A stretch of DNA of 64,000 bases from Paraclostridium tenue (lineage in GTDB: Bacteria; Bacillota; Clostridia; Peptostreptococcales; Peptostreptococcaceae), in NCBI RefSeq assembly GCF_015668515.1, contig NZ_JADPFO010000001.1:644724-708723 (forward strand), in the 5' to 3' direction. The notes under the pieces are model-generated. The model did not search any database. It was given only the letters and a program-made list of their open reading frames with translations, and was not told the DNA's origin. This document shows positions 9,235 through 18,221 of the stretch, one piece after another. The first letter of the stretch is position 1, and each line of letters opens with the position of its first letter. The translations under genes were made by a program, and so were the position numbers.

Positions 9235-9263
9235 AAAAAGTACCTCGCAAAATACGAGATACT
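9235..9263 (-). terminator. Terminator of nrdEF
   Basis: A stem AGTACCTCG at 9239-9247 pairs with 9255-9263 with one mismatch and is followed on the minus strand by TTTTT. It overlaps the last codon of nrdF. Confidence 0.65.
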
Positions 9264-10233
9264 ATATTATAAAATCTTCATCTTCTAGTTCTTCATATAT
9301 ACCCTTTTGATATCCATTGCCTTTAGTTGAAAAGAAATCATGTGATTTAGTTTCTGTGCTTAGACCATTTAATACAATAGGGTTAATCTCACTTACTTTA
9401 TAATAATCCTCAAATCCTAGGTTTTCTAAAGCTCTGTTAGCATTATATTGTAAGAAATTTATAACTTCATCTATAAGTCCACTACCTTCATAAATCTTTT
9501 TAGTGTAATTTATTTCATTTTCCATAAGAGCTTCAAATATTTCATACATTTTAACTTTTAATTTAAATTTTTCATCTTCATTAAATGTATCATATATCTC
9601 TTGAGCTAAAAGACCTATATACTTACCATGGAGTGATTCATCTCTAAGTATAAGTGATATTATTTCTCCACTAGCTACCATTTTTCCTTGTCCTGCTAGA
9701 TATAGTGGATAGAAAAATCCTGAGTAAAATAAAAAGCTTTCTAAAAATACACTCGTAACCATTGATAAGTATAAACTTCTTTGGTCTGTTGTATTTTCAT
9801 ATTGAGCTAATACTAAATCTGCTTTTCTTTGTAATGTAGGCTCACTTTCTATCCAATCAAATAATTCATCTATTTGAGTTGTAGTCAATAATGTCATAAA
9901 TATAGAAGAATAACTTTTCGCATGTATTTCTTCCATAGTTCCCATAAAAGATAACACTGCTTTTCTTTGTAGATTATCAGTTAAGCTCATCATTGAAGGA
10001 ACTCCGTTATTTCCTTGCTTTGTATCAAGCAGTGTAAGTCCTGCTAGTACTTTTTTATATAGTTCTTTTTCACTTTCTTTTAAATCATTCCAGGTTTTTA
10101 AATCTTTTGATACTGATATTTCTTCTGGTAGCCAAAATTGTTTTACATTTTGATCCCAAAACGCTTGCGTAAATCCATCATCTTCTTTGTTCCAGTTAAC
10201 AGCTTTGTGTACTTTATTTAAATTAAATGTCAT
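9262..10233 (-). CDS. nrdF: Class Ib ribonucleotide reductase beta subunit NrdF
   Basis: The 323-residue product is the metallo-cofactor subunit that makes the tyrosyl radical for ribonucleotide reduction. Metal-ligand motifs are visible: EEIHAKSYSSIF (Glu, His and the radical Tyr region) and a later SLILRDESLHGKYIG (Glu, His). The length fits NrdF. It follows nrdE with a 13-bp gap. No nrdI or nrdH lies next to it, which is unusual for class Ib systems, so the flavodoxin NrdI that activates manganese must be elsewhere in the genome. Confidence 0.92.
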   Translation of the reverse strand: MTFNLNKVHKAVNWNKEDDGFTQAFWDQNVKQFWLPEEISVSKDLKTWNDLKESEKELYKKVLAGLTLLDTKQGNNGVPSMMSLTDNLQRKAVLSFMGTMEEIHAKSYSSIFMTLLTTTQIDELFDWIESEPTLQRKADLVLAQYENTTDQRSLYLSMVTSVFLESFLFYSGFFYPLYLAGQGKMVASGEIISLILRDESLHGKYIGLLAQEIYDTFNEDEKFKLKVKMYEIFEALMENEINYTKKIYEGSGLIDEVINFLQYNANRALENLGFEDYYKVSEINPIVLNGLSTETKSHDFFSTKGNGYQKGIYEELEDEDFII

Positions 10234-10246
10234 ACTATTTTCCCCC

Positions 10247-12346
10247 TTATACTGAACACATTAGACATTCATTGTTATCTCTTGTCATTTTTGTTCTTGT
10301 GTAATACAAACTTTTTAAACCTTTTTTATATGCATATATATAATATCTTGCTATATCTCTAGTAGTTTTATCATCTGTTACAAATAGCGTCGTTGATATT
10401 CCTTGATCAACATGTTGTTGTACGGTTGCTACTACATCTATAACATTTTTCATATCCATCCTATATGCTGATTGATAATATAGCATATTTTCATTAGTTA
10501 AAAATGGCATAGGATATATTGTCGTTGAATCACCATAAGTTCTAACTTCTACAGGTTCCATAATAGGCATTATACTTGATGTTGCATTTTGAACATAACT
10601 TATGCTTTGTGTTGGTGCAATAGCTGTTAAATATGCATTATATATTCCATTTTCTTTTACTTTATTTAATAAATCAGCCCAATCTTTAGACGTTGGTATA
10701 TCTATTCCTTCAAATAGTTTAGATACTTTATTGGTTTTTGGTAAATATGAATTATTATAATATTTTGAAAGTACACTACTAGCTTGTCCTTTAGCATATT
10801 CAGATTTTTCAAATCCATCAAAAGTAGTATTTTTTTCTATAGCTATTTCCATAGAAGCTTTAATCGCATAATATCTTATCATTGCAAAAAATACATTTGA
10901 AAAGTCTATAGCTTCTTCTGAAGTATATAAAATATTTTCTCTTACTAAATATCCGTGTAAGTTCATAGCCCCAAGCCCTATTGCATGAGAAGCATTATTC
11001 CCTTTTTTTATAGTAGGAACTTCTTTAATATCAGTTTTATCCGATACAAAAGATAATGCTCTTATAGCTGTATTTACTGTATTTTCAATATCTTTATTAT
11101 CCATAACATTGGCTATATTTAATGAACCTAAATTACAACTTATGTCTTGCCCCCATAAGTTTTCGCCTCCATAACCTTTTATGTCTGATGGTGTTTGATA
11201 TTGAAAAATCTCACAGCAAAGATTAGACATTTTAATATTTCCCACATCTTTTAAAACATGTTCCTTATTTGCAATATCAATAAATACTACATAAGGATAT
11301 CCGCTTTCTTGTTGCATTTGTGCTATTTTAGTTAACATCTGTCTAGGGTTTATTTCCTTTTTTAGTATGTCTTCATCATTTTTTAACTTATCATACCAAT
11401 CATCCATTTTTATATCATCTAAATGGACTTTATACTTTTTATATACTGAATGAGGATAAAAAGCATAAGCAATTTCATTTTTTTCTGCAAGTTCCATAAA
11501 TTTATTAGGTATAATTGCTCCAAGTGATAAAGATGCTAATCTTATCTTTTCATCCGCATTTATCTTTTTGGTATCCATTAATATTTCAAAGTCTGGATGA
11601 AATACTGTTAAGTAAACTGCTCCTGCTCCTTGTCTTGCTCCCATTTGATTAAAATATGTGAAAGATTGTTCTAGCATTTTTGCAACACCTACTACTCCTC
11701 CAGCAGCTCCAGCTATGTCTTTTATTGGTTCTCCACTAGCTCTAAGCCTTGATAAGTTTAGAGCTACTCCTCCACCTATCTTAGATAAATGATTTGATGA
11801 TGATATAGCATATGATATACCTTCTGTACTATCTTCTACTGATAGTAAAAAACAAGAAACCATTTCTCCTGCTCTTTTTCTACCTGCATTTAAAAATGTT
11901 GGTGTAGCTGGTTGAAACTCTTGTTTTATAAGTTTTTTAGATAAATTTAAAGCTAATTTTTTATCTCCATTACCTAATGCTAACGCTACAATTAGAACTT
12001 TATCATTATAATTTTCTAATATTTTTTTTCCATCATTAGTTTTTAAAGCATAGTTTTGATAAAATTTATTTGCACTCATATATGACTTAAACTTAAAGTT
12101 TTCTTTTTCTATATTGTTATAAATTTCTTTTATAAAATCTATAGAATATTTATCTATTACATCTTTTGAATAGTAGTCATTCTCTATTAAATAATTTAAT
12201 CTAGTTTCTAGATTTTCAAATTTTTTCATTCTAGGATTTATATATTCTTCTAAGTAACTATTAAGAGCTTCTTTATCTTTTTCTAGTTGATATTTTCCTT
12301 GTTTATCTTTAATTATTACTTCATTATTGAGCTTAATATAATTCAT
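10247..12346 (-). CDS. nrdE: Class Ib ribonucleotide reductase alpha subunit NrdE
   Basis: The 699-residue catalytic subunit reduces ribonucleotides to deoxyribonucleotides. There is no N-terminal ATP cone, and the length of about 700 is right for NrdE rather than NrdA. Cysteines are seen at EMVSCFLLSVEDS and MSNLCCEIF, giving the redox pair and thiyl site, and the C-terminal CLMCSV is the shuttle pair that docks a glutaredoxin-like NrdH or thioredoxin. The loop APTQSISYVQNATSSIMP is also family-typical. The start has AAAGGTGG upstream. Confidence 0.94.
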   Translation of the reverse strand: MNYIKLNNEVIIKDKQGKYQLEKDKEALNSYLEEYINPRMKKFENLETRLNYLIENDYYSKDVIDKYSIDFIKEIYNNIEKENFKFKSYMSANKFYQNYALKTNDGKKILENYNDKVLIVALALGNGDKKLALNLSKKLIKQEFQPATPTFLNAGRKRAGEMVSCFLLSVEDSTEGISYAISSSNHLSKIGGGVALNLSRLRASGEPIKDIAGAAGGVVGVAKMLEQSFTYFNQMGARQGAGAVYLTVFHPDFEILMDTKKINADEKIRLASLSLGAIIPNKFMELAEKNEIAYAFYPHSVYKKYKVHLDDIKMDDWYDKLKNDEDILKKEINPRQMLTKIAQMQQESGYPYVVFIDIANKEHVLKDVGNIKMSNLCCEIFQYQTPSDIKGYGGENLWGQDISCNLGSLNIANVMDNKDIENTVNTAIRALSFVSDKTDIKEVPTIKKGNNASHAIGLGAMNLHGYLVRENILYTSEEAIDFSNVFFAMIRYYAIKASMEIAIEKNTTFDGFEKSEYAKGQASSVLSKYYNNSYLPKTNKVSKLFEGIDIPTSKDWADLLNKVKENGIYNAYLTAIAPTQSISYVQNATSSIMPIMEPVEVRTYGDSTTIYPMPFLTNENMLYYQSAYRMDMKNVIDVVATVQQHVDQGISTTLFVTDDKTTRDIARYYIYAYKKGLKSLYYTRTKMTRDNNECLMCSV

Positions 12347-12390
12347 TTTTTCCCACCTTTACAAAATAGATAAATAAATTCACTTTCAAA

Positions 12391-12437
12391 ATACAATATG
12401 TAGTTATTTTTCCTTTTCCTTATACTACATATTGTAT
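12391..12437. promoter_or_regulatory. Paired NrdR-like boxes upstream of nrdE
   Basis: Two 14-bp sites, ATACAATATGTAGT at 12391-12404 and its exact reverse complement at 12424-12437, are spaced 33 bp apart, about three helical turns. NrdR boxes are known to occur as pairs near this spacing in front of ribonucleotide reductase genes, and the sites resemble the ACAC(A/T)ATATAT(A/T)GTGT pattern imperfectly. Binding by NrdR is inferred; no nrdR gene is in the window. Confidence 0.55.
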
Positions 12438-12574
12438 ATACACCACTTTTAGAATTTTTAATCTACTATTTTTTTAAATTAATTTTTTAATTTTAATTTA
12501 CTTAGCTATTTCAAGGTTTTTAGTTTTTTAAATTTTTCAAATAAATTTATTTGTTTACAAAAATCATATTTTGT

Positions 12575-12629
12575 ATTATACTAACTTTTAGTGGGAACTT
12601 ATGCTCAGACATAAGTATACGCTAGCCCA
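12575..12629 (-). promoter_or_regulatory. Candidate nrdEF promoter with overlapping inverted repeat
   Basis: A consensus -10 TATAAT lies at 12575-12580 on the minus strand. The -35 position is not consensus but falls inside a 7-bp perfect inverted repeat (ACTTATG 12597-12603, CATAAGT 12610-12616), itself flanked by TGGG (12592-12595) and CCCA (12626-12629). This looks like an operator or activator site covering the -35 region. The remaining 12438-12574 is very AT-rich with nothing else recognised. Confidence 0.4.
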
Positions 12630-12630
12630 T

Positions 12631-12662
12631 AAAAAACACCTATCTTTTGATAGGTGTTTTTT
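12631..12662. terminator. Terminator of gltS
   Basis: The stem AAAAAACACCTATC / GATAGGTGTTTTTT with a TTTT loop directly follows gltS and is nearly symmetric, so it may work both ways. Confidence 0.85.
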
Positions 12663-12664
12663 CG

Positions 12665-13897
12665 TTAACTAAAGAAATTTATAAATGTTACTATTGTTGG
12701 TATGGCTACTAAGTCTATTAAGAATGCCCCTACTAATGGAACTATCAAAAATGCTTTAGTTGAATTACCATATTTTGATGTTACTGAATTTATATTAGCT
12801 AATGCATTTGGCGTTGCACCTAATCCATGACCTAACATTCCTGAAACCATTATAGCTGCATCAAAGTCTTTCCCTAATACCCTAAATGCTATAAACACTC
12901 CATATAATGCTATAAATATAACTTGAGATGCTACTATTACTATCATAGGTCCTGCTAATCCTGACAGTTCCCATAATTTTATAGTCATTAACGCCATGGT
13001 TAAAAATATTCCTAAGCAAATATTACTTATTATATCAATTGAATACAAATCTAAATCAATTATTTTAAATCTATCATTTATATTTCTAAATATTACTGCT
13101 ATAAACATAGCCCCAACATATCCTGGAAGCACTATTTTAGTTACAGATGAAAACCAAGTTCCAACTACACTTCCTACAGTCATACAAGATGCTATTACTG
13201 CTATTTGTACAATCATAGTATTTGAATTAAAAGAATCACTAAGTTTTATACCAGCTACGTCTTCTACTGAAACATTGTTATTAATTTCATTTTCATTTGG
13301 TGTTAATTTATATTTATCTATCAAATATCTGGATATAGGTCCACCTATAAGTCCTCCACACATTATACCAAATGTAGCAGCTGCCATACCTATTGTAATT
13401 GCGCCATTTACTCCTAAGGATTCTATCGTTGCACCAAAAGATGCTGCAGCTCCATGACCACCTTCCATAGAAACAGCCCCACACATTATACCTATTAAAG
13501 GATTTATATTTGTAATTTTAGCGCCTATAACTCCTATTAAATTTTGTGCTATTGAAAGTAATCCACATAAAATCCAATATATTATAAGTAGTTTACCTCC
13601 TTTTTTTAGCAAATTAAAGCTAGCTCCTAATCCTATTGTTGTAAAAAAAGCTATCATGAAAGGCGATTGAAGTGTTGTATCCATAGATATATTTAGCATA
13701 TTAGAGGTTTTTAATATAAAAATAATAATTGCAAATAACAATCCTCCAATTACTGGTCCTGGTATGCAAAATTTTTCTAATAATTTTATTTTTCTTTTTA
13801 GAAAATTACCAAATAGTAAAAGTAAACTTCCTAATGCAACTGTAGCTATCATATCTAAATTTATATTATTTATTCCATCTATTATTTCAAATTCCAT
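12665..13897 (-). CDS. gltS: Sodium/glutamate symporter GltS
   Basis: A 410-residue membrane protein of the GltS (ESS) family that imports glutamate with sodium. About ten hydrophobic segments are arranged in two related halves with family glycine-rich hairpins, such as SMEGGHGAAASFGATIESLG and VSGMLGHGLGATPNALANI. I chose the ATG at 13895-13897, because the AAAGGGG site lies 8 bp from it; a GTG at 13903 would be too close. It is monocistronic with its own terminator. Confidence 0.93.
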   Translation of the reverse strand: MEFEIIDGINNINLDMIATVALGSLLLLFGNFLKRKIKLLEKFCIPGPVIGGLLFAIIIFILKTSNMLNISMDTTLQSPFMIAFFTTIGLGASFNLLKKGGKLLIIYWILCGLLSIAQNLIGVIGAKITNINPLIGIMCGAVSMEGGHGAAASFGATIESLGVNGAITIGMAAATFGIMCGGLIGGPISRYLIDKYKLTPNENEINNNVSVEDVAGIKLSDSFNSNTMIVQIAVIASCMTVGSVVGTWFSSVTKIVLPGYVGAMFIAVIFRNINDRFKIIDLDLYSIDIISNICLGIFLTMALMTIKLWELSGLAGPMIVIVASQVIFIALYGVFIAFRVLGKDFDAAIMVSGMLGHGLGATPNALANINSVTSKYGNSTKAFLIVPLVGAFLIDLVAIPTIVTFINFFS

Positions 13898-13985
13898 ATA
13901 CACTTCCCCTTTATTTTATAAATATTGAGCTTTATAAATATATACTCATCAAAATATAAAGTTAGAATCTAAAATTTATAAAATA

Positions 13986-14027
13986 AAAAATGCTTTGATT
14001 AACAAATTAGTCAACCAAAGCATTTTT
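13986..14027. terminator. Terminator after the unknown protein gene
   Basis: A 12-bp stem (AAAAATGCTTTG 13986-13997 with 14016-14027) ends in T5 and lies just 3' of the gene ending at 14034. Confidence 0.8.
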
Positions 14028-14033
14028 AAATAA

Positions 14034-14747
14034 TTATTTTTTAATTTTCATTACCAAACCTTCTATATCCATCATTCTATCGAGATAATACCATTTACAT
14101 TCACTTTTAATTTTTGCATATCTATCTTTTTTATCATAATTAGAAGCTTTTTTAGTATAAAACTTATATTCTTTTTTCCCATCTTTTTTAGTTATAGTTT
14201 CATATCTTAAACTATCTAAAAATCTAGCTTCTAAGTATCCATATACTTGTACTCTTTTTATATCATAAAGATTTTTAACTAAGTATTTCTTAATAGGATG
14301 TTTTTTATCTTCTACTTCTAAGTTTAAATGTACACCTATATAGTAATTTTCTTTATTATTTGAATCAAATTCCTTTTTATCTATTATAAGTCTATTATGT
14401 ATATCTTTATCTATACAAGTTTTTATACCTATTTTTTTACTTTTTAACACTTCAGGCTTAAGTCCTCTATATTTAAAGTAATTTAATACTCCACATTCTC
14501 CTATTTTTTGAGCAAATATCATCTGCTCTCCTATTTGCTTTTGTAATTTTTCATCTTTAATAGATGATGGAACTAGTTTTTTATAATCTTTAGATTCGTC
14601 TATACATTTTTTTGCATATTCTATACATTCTTTAACTTGATCATCTGTTAAACTAACAGATTTAGTTACTAGTTTATCAAATTTATGTTTTATATTAATG
14701 TTTTTTACATTTATTAAATATTTACTCTTTGCATTTATATATGTCAC
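14034..14747 (-). CDS. Unknown lysine-rich protein
   Basis: The 237-residue, strongly basic protein has no signal peptide or membrane segment. I do not recognise a family. It starts with GTG preceded by AAGGAG at 8 bp. A helical N-terminal half (DQVKECIEYAKKCIDESKDY) leads to KIGECGVLNYFKYRGL, and the second half has beta-like stretches (YYIGVHLNLEVE, RVQVYGYLEARFLDS). The Gly-Glu followed by a hydrophobic helix, with later acidic and Lys residues, faintly recalls PD-(D/E)XK nucleases, but no catalytic set can be pointed to. It is a single-gene unit with its own terminator. Confidence 0.6.
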   Translation of the reverse strand: MTYINAKSKYLINVKNINIKHKFDKLVTKSVSLTDDQVKECIEYAKKCIDESKDYKKLVPSSIKDEKLQKQIGEQMIFAQKIGECGVLNYFKYRGLKPEVLKSKKIGIKTCIDKDIHNRLIIDKKEFDSNNKENYYIGVHLNLEVEDKKHPIKKYLVKNLYDIKRVQVYGYLEARFLDSLRYETITKKDGKKEYKFYTKKASNYDKKDRYAKIKSECKWYYLDRMMDIEGLVMKIKK

Positions 14748-14884
14748 TTTTATTTCTCCTTAAAGTTTATTCTTAAAATTGCACACAATAATACATTACA
14801 TTAAAATTATTTTATTTTCAAGAACTATGTTTATTTATGTTAACATATTTATATAGTAGTATTTTAGTTATTAGGAGGGATTTT

Positions 14885-15565
14885 ATGACTTATTCATTAG
14901 TACTTTTAATGTTATTATCTCTAGTTATTCTTTTATATTTTACATATAAACCTCATAAAAATTTTAGAGGTATTTTTAAGACTATAACTAGTATACTCTT
15001 TGTAACTATAGCTATAAGTGGATATTTAGAAAAAAGTAGCAATTTTATTTATTTTATTTTTATTCTTTTAGGTCTTTTATTTTCTCTATTTGGAGATATA
15101 TTTCTTATATTTAAAAATGAAGATAAAAATCATATAAGTAAATTTTTTATCTATGGTCTTTTAAGTTTTAGTCTAGCTCATGTATTTTTTTCACTAGGAT
15201 TTATATATCTTAGTAACTTTGGCTTTGACACTATACTATTTACTTTTTTACTAGCATTTGTAGTTTTATTTATTTTAAAGTCTATAAAAAAACTTGATTT
15301 TAAAGATTCCTTTTATTATGTAGCTTTTTATTCAGTTGTAATTAGCTTTATGTTTATTCAATCTTTAAATTTATACTTTTCTAGCAACTTTTATAACCCT
15401 TATGTTATATGGATCACAATTGGTGCATTATTATTTGTTTTATCAGATTTAATATTATCATTTGACTACTTTTATAAAGATTGTCCTAAGTTTATAGCAG
15501 TTCTTAACCTTTTAATTTACTATATAGCACAATTGCTTATAGCTTTAAGTATCTTGTATATATAA
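14885..15565 (+). CDS. YhhN family membrane protein (lysoplasmalogenase-like)
   Basis: A 226-residue, 7-8-pass membrane protein. The start is set by TTAGGAGGGATTTT before the ATG at 14885; an earlier in-frame ATG at 14837 lacks a site. The stretch LFGDIFLIFKNED followed by GLLSFSLAHVFFSLGF and later VLSDLILSFDYF matches the YhhN/TMEM86 pattern of acidic residues and His within membrane segments. Family members hydrolyse the vinyl-ether bond of lysoplasmalogens. Clostridia make plasmalogens, so this role is sensible, but specificity is inferred. Confidence 0.75.
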   Translation: MTYSLVLLMLLSLVILLYFTYKPHKNFRGIFKTITSILFVTIAISGYLEKSSNFIYFIFILLGLLFSLFGDIFLIFKNEDKNHISKFFIYGLLSFSLAHVFFSLGFIYLSNFGFDTILFTFLLAFVVLFILKSIKKLDFKDSFYYVAFYSVVISFMFIQSLNLYFSSNFYNPYVIWITIGALLFVLSDLILSFDYFYKDCPKFIAVLNLLIYYIAQLLIALSILYI

Positions 15566-15612
15566 AAAAAGCTTATTTGAAATAGATTATGTCTACTTCA
15601 AATAAGCTTTTT
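15566..15612. terminator. Strong bidirectional terminator between convergent genes
   Basis: A 16-bp perfect stem (15566-15581 with 15597-15612) with A5 and T5 tails separates the plus-strand YhhN gene from the minus-strand gene ending at 15616. Confidence 0.9.
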
Positions 15613-15615
15613 ATC

Positions 15616-16557
15616 TTAAGACGTATGAAGTGAAATTTTTGGCTTGACTCCAACATTTAAAGATTTACAAGTCTTAGTATATAATAAACTTAAATTTGGT
15701 AAATTTTTATTCTTTAATTTATCAGTTGTAAAATCTGTAAATAATTTAAAATATAAAAATTTCCAACTACATATAAACAATAAAACTCCAACCAAATTGT
15801 CTATAAGTAGCCATTTATTATTAATTTTAATGCTATCTTCATATATCTTAGGCAAGCTTAATAAAGAGTCGTATACTTGTCTTCTTTCATAATTATTTAT
15901 TGATATTTTCCCTAATTTATTTTGTATTTTCTCATCTAAACTTGCACTAGACTCCCAGTTGTAATATTTATACCCATTTACATAATATTTGATATTTCCA
16001 TCATCTTTTTCTAATTGAGAATATAAATTGTCAGTTACTACTACAATCCATATCCCAATCCCTTTTGGAAGTATTTTACCATCTGCTATACCTTTTACTT
16101 TTAGATTATAAAGACCTATTTCAAAATTAGTAAATTTACTTATATTTTTCTTATATCTTTTATTATCAAATCTTGGTACTATTAATGTTTCATCGTTATT
16201 TAACTTAACCTTTCTTAAGTTTAACTTTTTTGCTACCTTATTAAATTCTGAGTTTTTTATTACATATTTTCCTTCATTATTTATATTTAATATTTCAAAT
16301 GCAGTTTTATCATAATCGTATCCAGCTTTATTTAATGTATTTTCTATAACTTCTACTTGTTGTTTTTTCACGTAATTATAATTTGAAGATATATAGTTTA
16401 ATACAAATGGATAATCAGCTTTTTTTACTTCCAGTTTATTAGCTAACACTATATGTAATATAATTACACATCCTAAGCTTGCCACTAAAAGAGTACTAGT
16501 TAAAAATAACAATTTTAAGTTTTCTTTTGATATATTATTTATTTTTAACATTTCCAT
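15616..16557 (-). CDS. Truncated BceB-like ABC permease fragment
   Basis: The 313-residue product has one membrane segment near residues 15-37, a long outside domain of about 205 residues, and a second segment near 248-270 followed by YFKLFTDFTTDKLKNKN. This matches the middle of BceB/FtsX-type peptide-sensing permeases (TM7, large extracellular domain, TM8 and the following charged helix). The six leading and two closing membrane segments of a normal permease of about 650 residues are missing, and the C-terminal 30 residues do not continue the family pattern. No partner ATPase is adjacent. It has a weak ribosome binding site. It is either a decayed gene or a reused sensor domain. Confidence 0.5.
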   Translation of the reverse strand: MEMLKINNISKENLKLLFLTSTLLVASLGCVIILHIVLANKLEVKKADYPFVLNYISSNYNYVKKQQVEVIENTLNKAGYDYDKTAFEILNINNEGKYVIKNSEFNKVAKKLNLRKVKLNNDETLIVPRFDNKRYKKNISKFTNFEIGLYNLKVKGIADGKILPKGIGIWIVVVTDNLYSQLEKDDGNIKYYVNGYKYYNWESSASLDEKIQNKLGKISINNYERRQVYDSLLSLPKIYEDSIKINNKWLLIDNLVGVLLFICSWKFLYFKLFTDFTTDKLKNKNLPNLSLLYTKTCKSLNVGVKPKISLHTS

Positions 16558-16674
16558 ATTTATCTGCTACCTTTCCTTTTGTTTATGTAATAATAATATA
16601 TCAATTCTATTTTTTTTAGTATTTATCTAGATTACATTAAAGTTACTTTTTTGTAAGATAAAATACATAAATAA

Positions 16675-16721
16675 AAAAACTTCTTTAAAATATACTATAG
16701 ACATTTTCTAAAGAAGTTTTT
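16675..16721 (-). terminator. Terminator after a gene remnant
   Basis: A 13-bp perfect stem (16675-16687 with 16709-16721) with A and T tails, with no intact gene directly upstream; it follows the remnant at 16752-16886. Confidence 0.7.
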
Positions 16722-16751
16722 ATTAACTTTTATTATTAATTAATTTTATAA

Positions 16752-16886
16752 TTAACTATTTTCGAAAAATTCTTTAGCATATACTACCTTTCCAGATACA
16801 TCTTTAAGTGCATTTTCTTCAAATTCTATTGCCATAAAGTTTGAACTTAAAACCTCAAAAGGTGCTTTTATTCCAAAGTTTAGAGC
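16752..16886 (-). pseudogene. Small gene remnant (C-terminal fragment)
   Basis: An open stretch of 44 codons on the minus strand ends at TAA 16752-16754 and reads like the end of a protein (GIKAPFEVLSSNFMAIEFEE then KDVSGKVVYAKEFFENS). It is cut off by an in-frame TAG upstream and has no ribosome binding site, yet keeps a perfect terminator downstream. I do not recognise the family. The remaining 16558-16674 and 16887-16972 hold nothing else I can name. Confidence 0.4.
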
Positions 16887-16972
16887 CTATTTTATTAAAA
16901 ATAAATTATATCTATATCTTCTATATTTTTTCTAATATTTATATTCATATAATTTTTAATCCCTATAAAAAT

Positions 16973-17027
16973 AAAAAAATATTACATAGAGTATTTCAGA
17001 TTCAACCTACTTATGTAATATTTTTTT
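16973..17027 (-). terminator. Terminator of the sigma/ABC operon
   Basis: A 16-bp stem with A7 and T7 tails (16973-16988 with 17012-17027) lies 27 bp 3' of the permease gene. Confidence 0.85.
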
Positions 17028-17054
17028 ATTGGATTTTTTATTTATAATTTAATT

Positions 17055-18209
17055 TTATACAACTTGTTTTTTACCAATTCTATTAATAAAGTACAGTACT
17101 ATTGGTATACTAATAATCCCTATTGTAACTATTACATTTAAATATAAAACTGGCTTTCCAAATATGTTATATGTACTTATACTTCCAAACATACTTATTG
17201 GTCCTATTAAATTTTCTATATTTAGTTCTGCGAAAATCTTAGTTAAATTATATGTTGGCATAAATCTACCTATAAATTCTGGACCTAATAACATAGCTAC
17301 ACTTACTGCAAAAGATATCATATTATTTTTACTTATTAATGATACTAACATAATTAATAATGTAAATAATACAGTACCTATAAAACTTACTATCAATCCA
17401 TAAACATAGAAAGTTCCTATATTCATAGTATATGGAGTTCTTACATAAGATGCTAAAAAGCTCATCGGTACATCCCACCCCTTAAATCCATGCATTGCAA
17501 GTATTATCACCTGTATTCCGTTCATAATTAAAAATACAAATGTAGAAAATATCAAACCTGTTATTATCTTAGCAGTAGTTAATTTTTTTTGCCCATTTTT
17601 AGAACTTAATACTATTGATGCCGTATTACTTTGATATTCATTACTAAATATGGTACATATAGAAACAAGTATTAATATAGATATCCACATACAATTCATA
17701 TTAAAATTTGTTGCCTCTCTCCATCCAAACTTAAAGTAATATTTCGGAGTTTCTTTTTTAGATACTAAGTCATGTATATATTTTAATTCTTTATATTGGT
17801 AACTATTAGTATCTCCTTCTTTTTCTAATCTTTTTAGCTCTTTTTTCATATCATCAAATTTATAAAGTTTTCCATTTATCATATATTCAGGATTGATCCA
17901 TATTAAATAATCTGTCATACCAAAAGCTTTTACTTTTTCTTTGTCACTCAGCATCTTTCCATTATTATATTTTGTAAGTAAATCACCGCATTGTTTTTTA
18001 AATATATCATGTTTCTTCTCTGTTATGATTTTACCTTCATATTCTTTACCTATTTTCTGTATACTGGAGTAGCTTAATCCCTTTGACCTTATATCTAAAT
18101 AGCTTGTTACTGTATTTGATAAAGACGCTACTATACATCCAACTAATAATACTAATACTATTTTTTTTGAAAAAATCTTATACAACTCAAATTTAACTAA
18201 ATCTTTCAT
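17055..18209 (-). CDS. ABC-2 type transporter permease
   Basis: A 384-residue membrane protein with one N-terminal segment, an outside domain of about 140 residues (about 40-175) and five further segments, the ABC2_membrane layout. It is the last gene of a four-gene minus-strand operon, 12 bp after the ATPase. It probably exports a peptide, lipid or drug, or takes part in detoxifying membrane-active agents, as such sigma-linked ABC pairs often do; no substrate can be named. Confidence 0.8.
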   Translation of the reverse strand: MKDLVKFELYKIFSKKIVLVLLVGCIVASLSNTVTSYLDIRSKGLSYSSIQKIGKEYEGKIITEKKHDIFKKQCGDLLTKYNNGKMLSDKEKVKAFGMTDYLIWINPEYMINGKLYKFDDMKKELKRLEKEGDTNSYQYKELKYIHDLVSKKETPKYYFKFGWREATNFNMNCMWISILILVSICTIFSNEYQSNTASIVLSSKNGQKKLTTAKIITGLIFSTFVFLIMNGIQVIILAMHGFKGWDVPMSFLASYVRTPYTMNIGTFYVYGLIVSFIGTVLFTLLIMLVSLISKNNMISFAVSVAMLLGPEFIGRFMPTYNLTKIFAELNIENLIGPISMFGSISTYNIFGKPVLYLNVIVTIGIISIPIVLYFINRIGKKQVV

Positions 18210-18221
18210 ATTTATCCCCCT

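Noticed and set aside
12996..13457. A 153-codon plus-strand frame inside gltS
   Set aside because: It mirrors conserved gltS codons and has no ribosome binding site.
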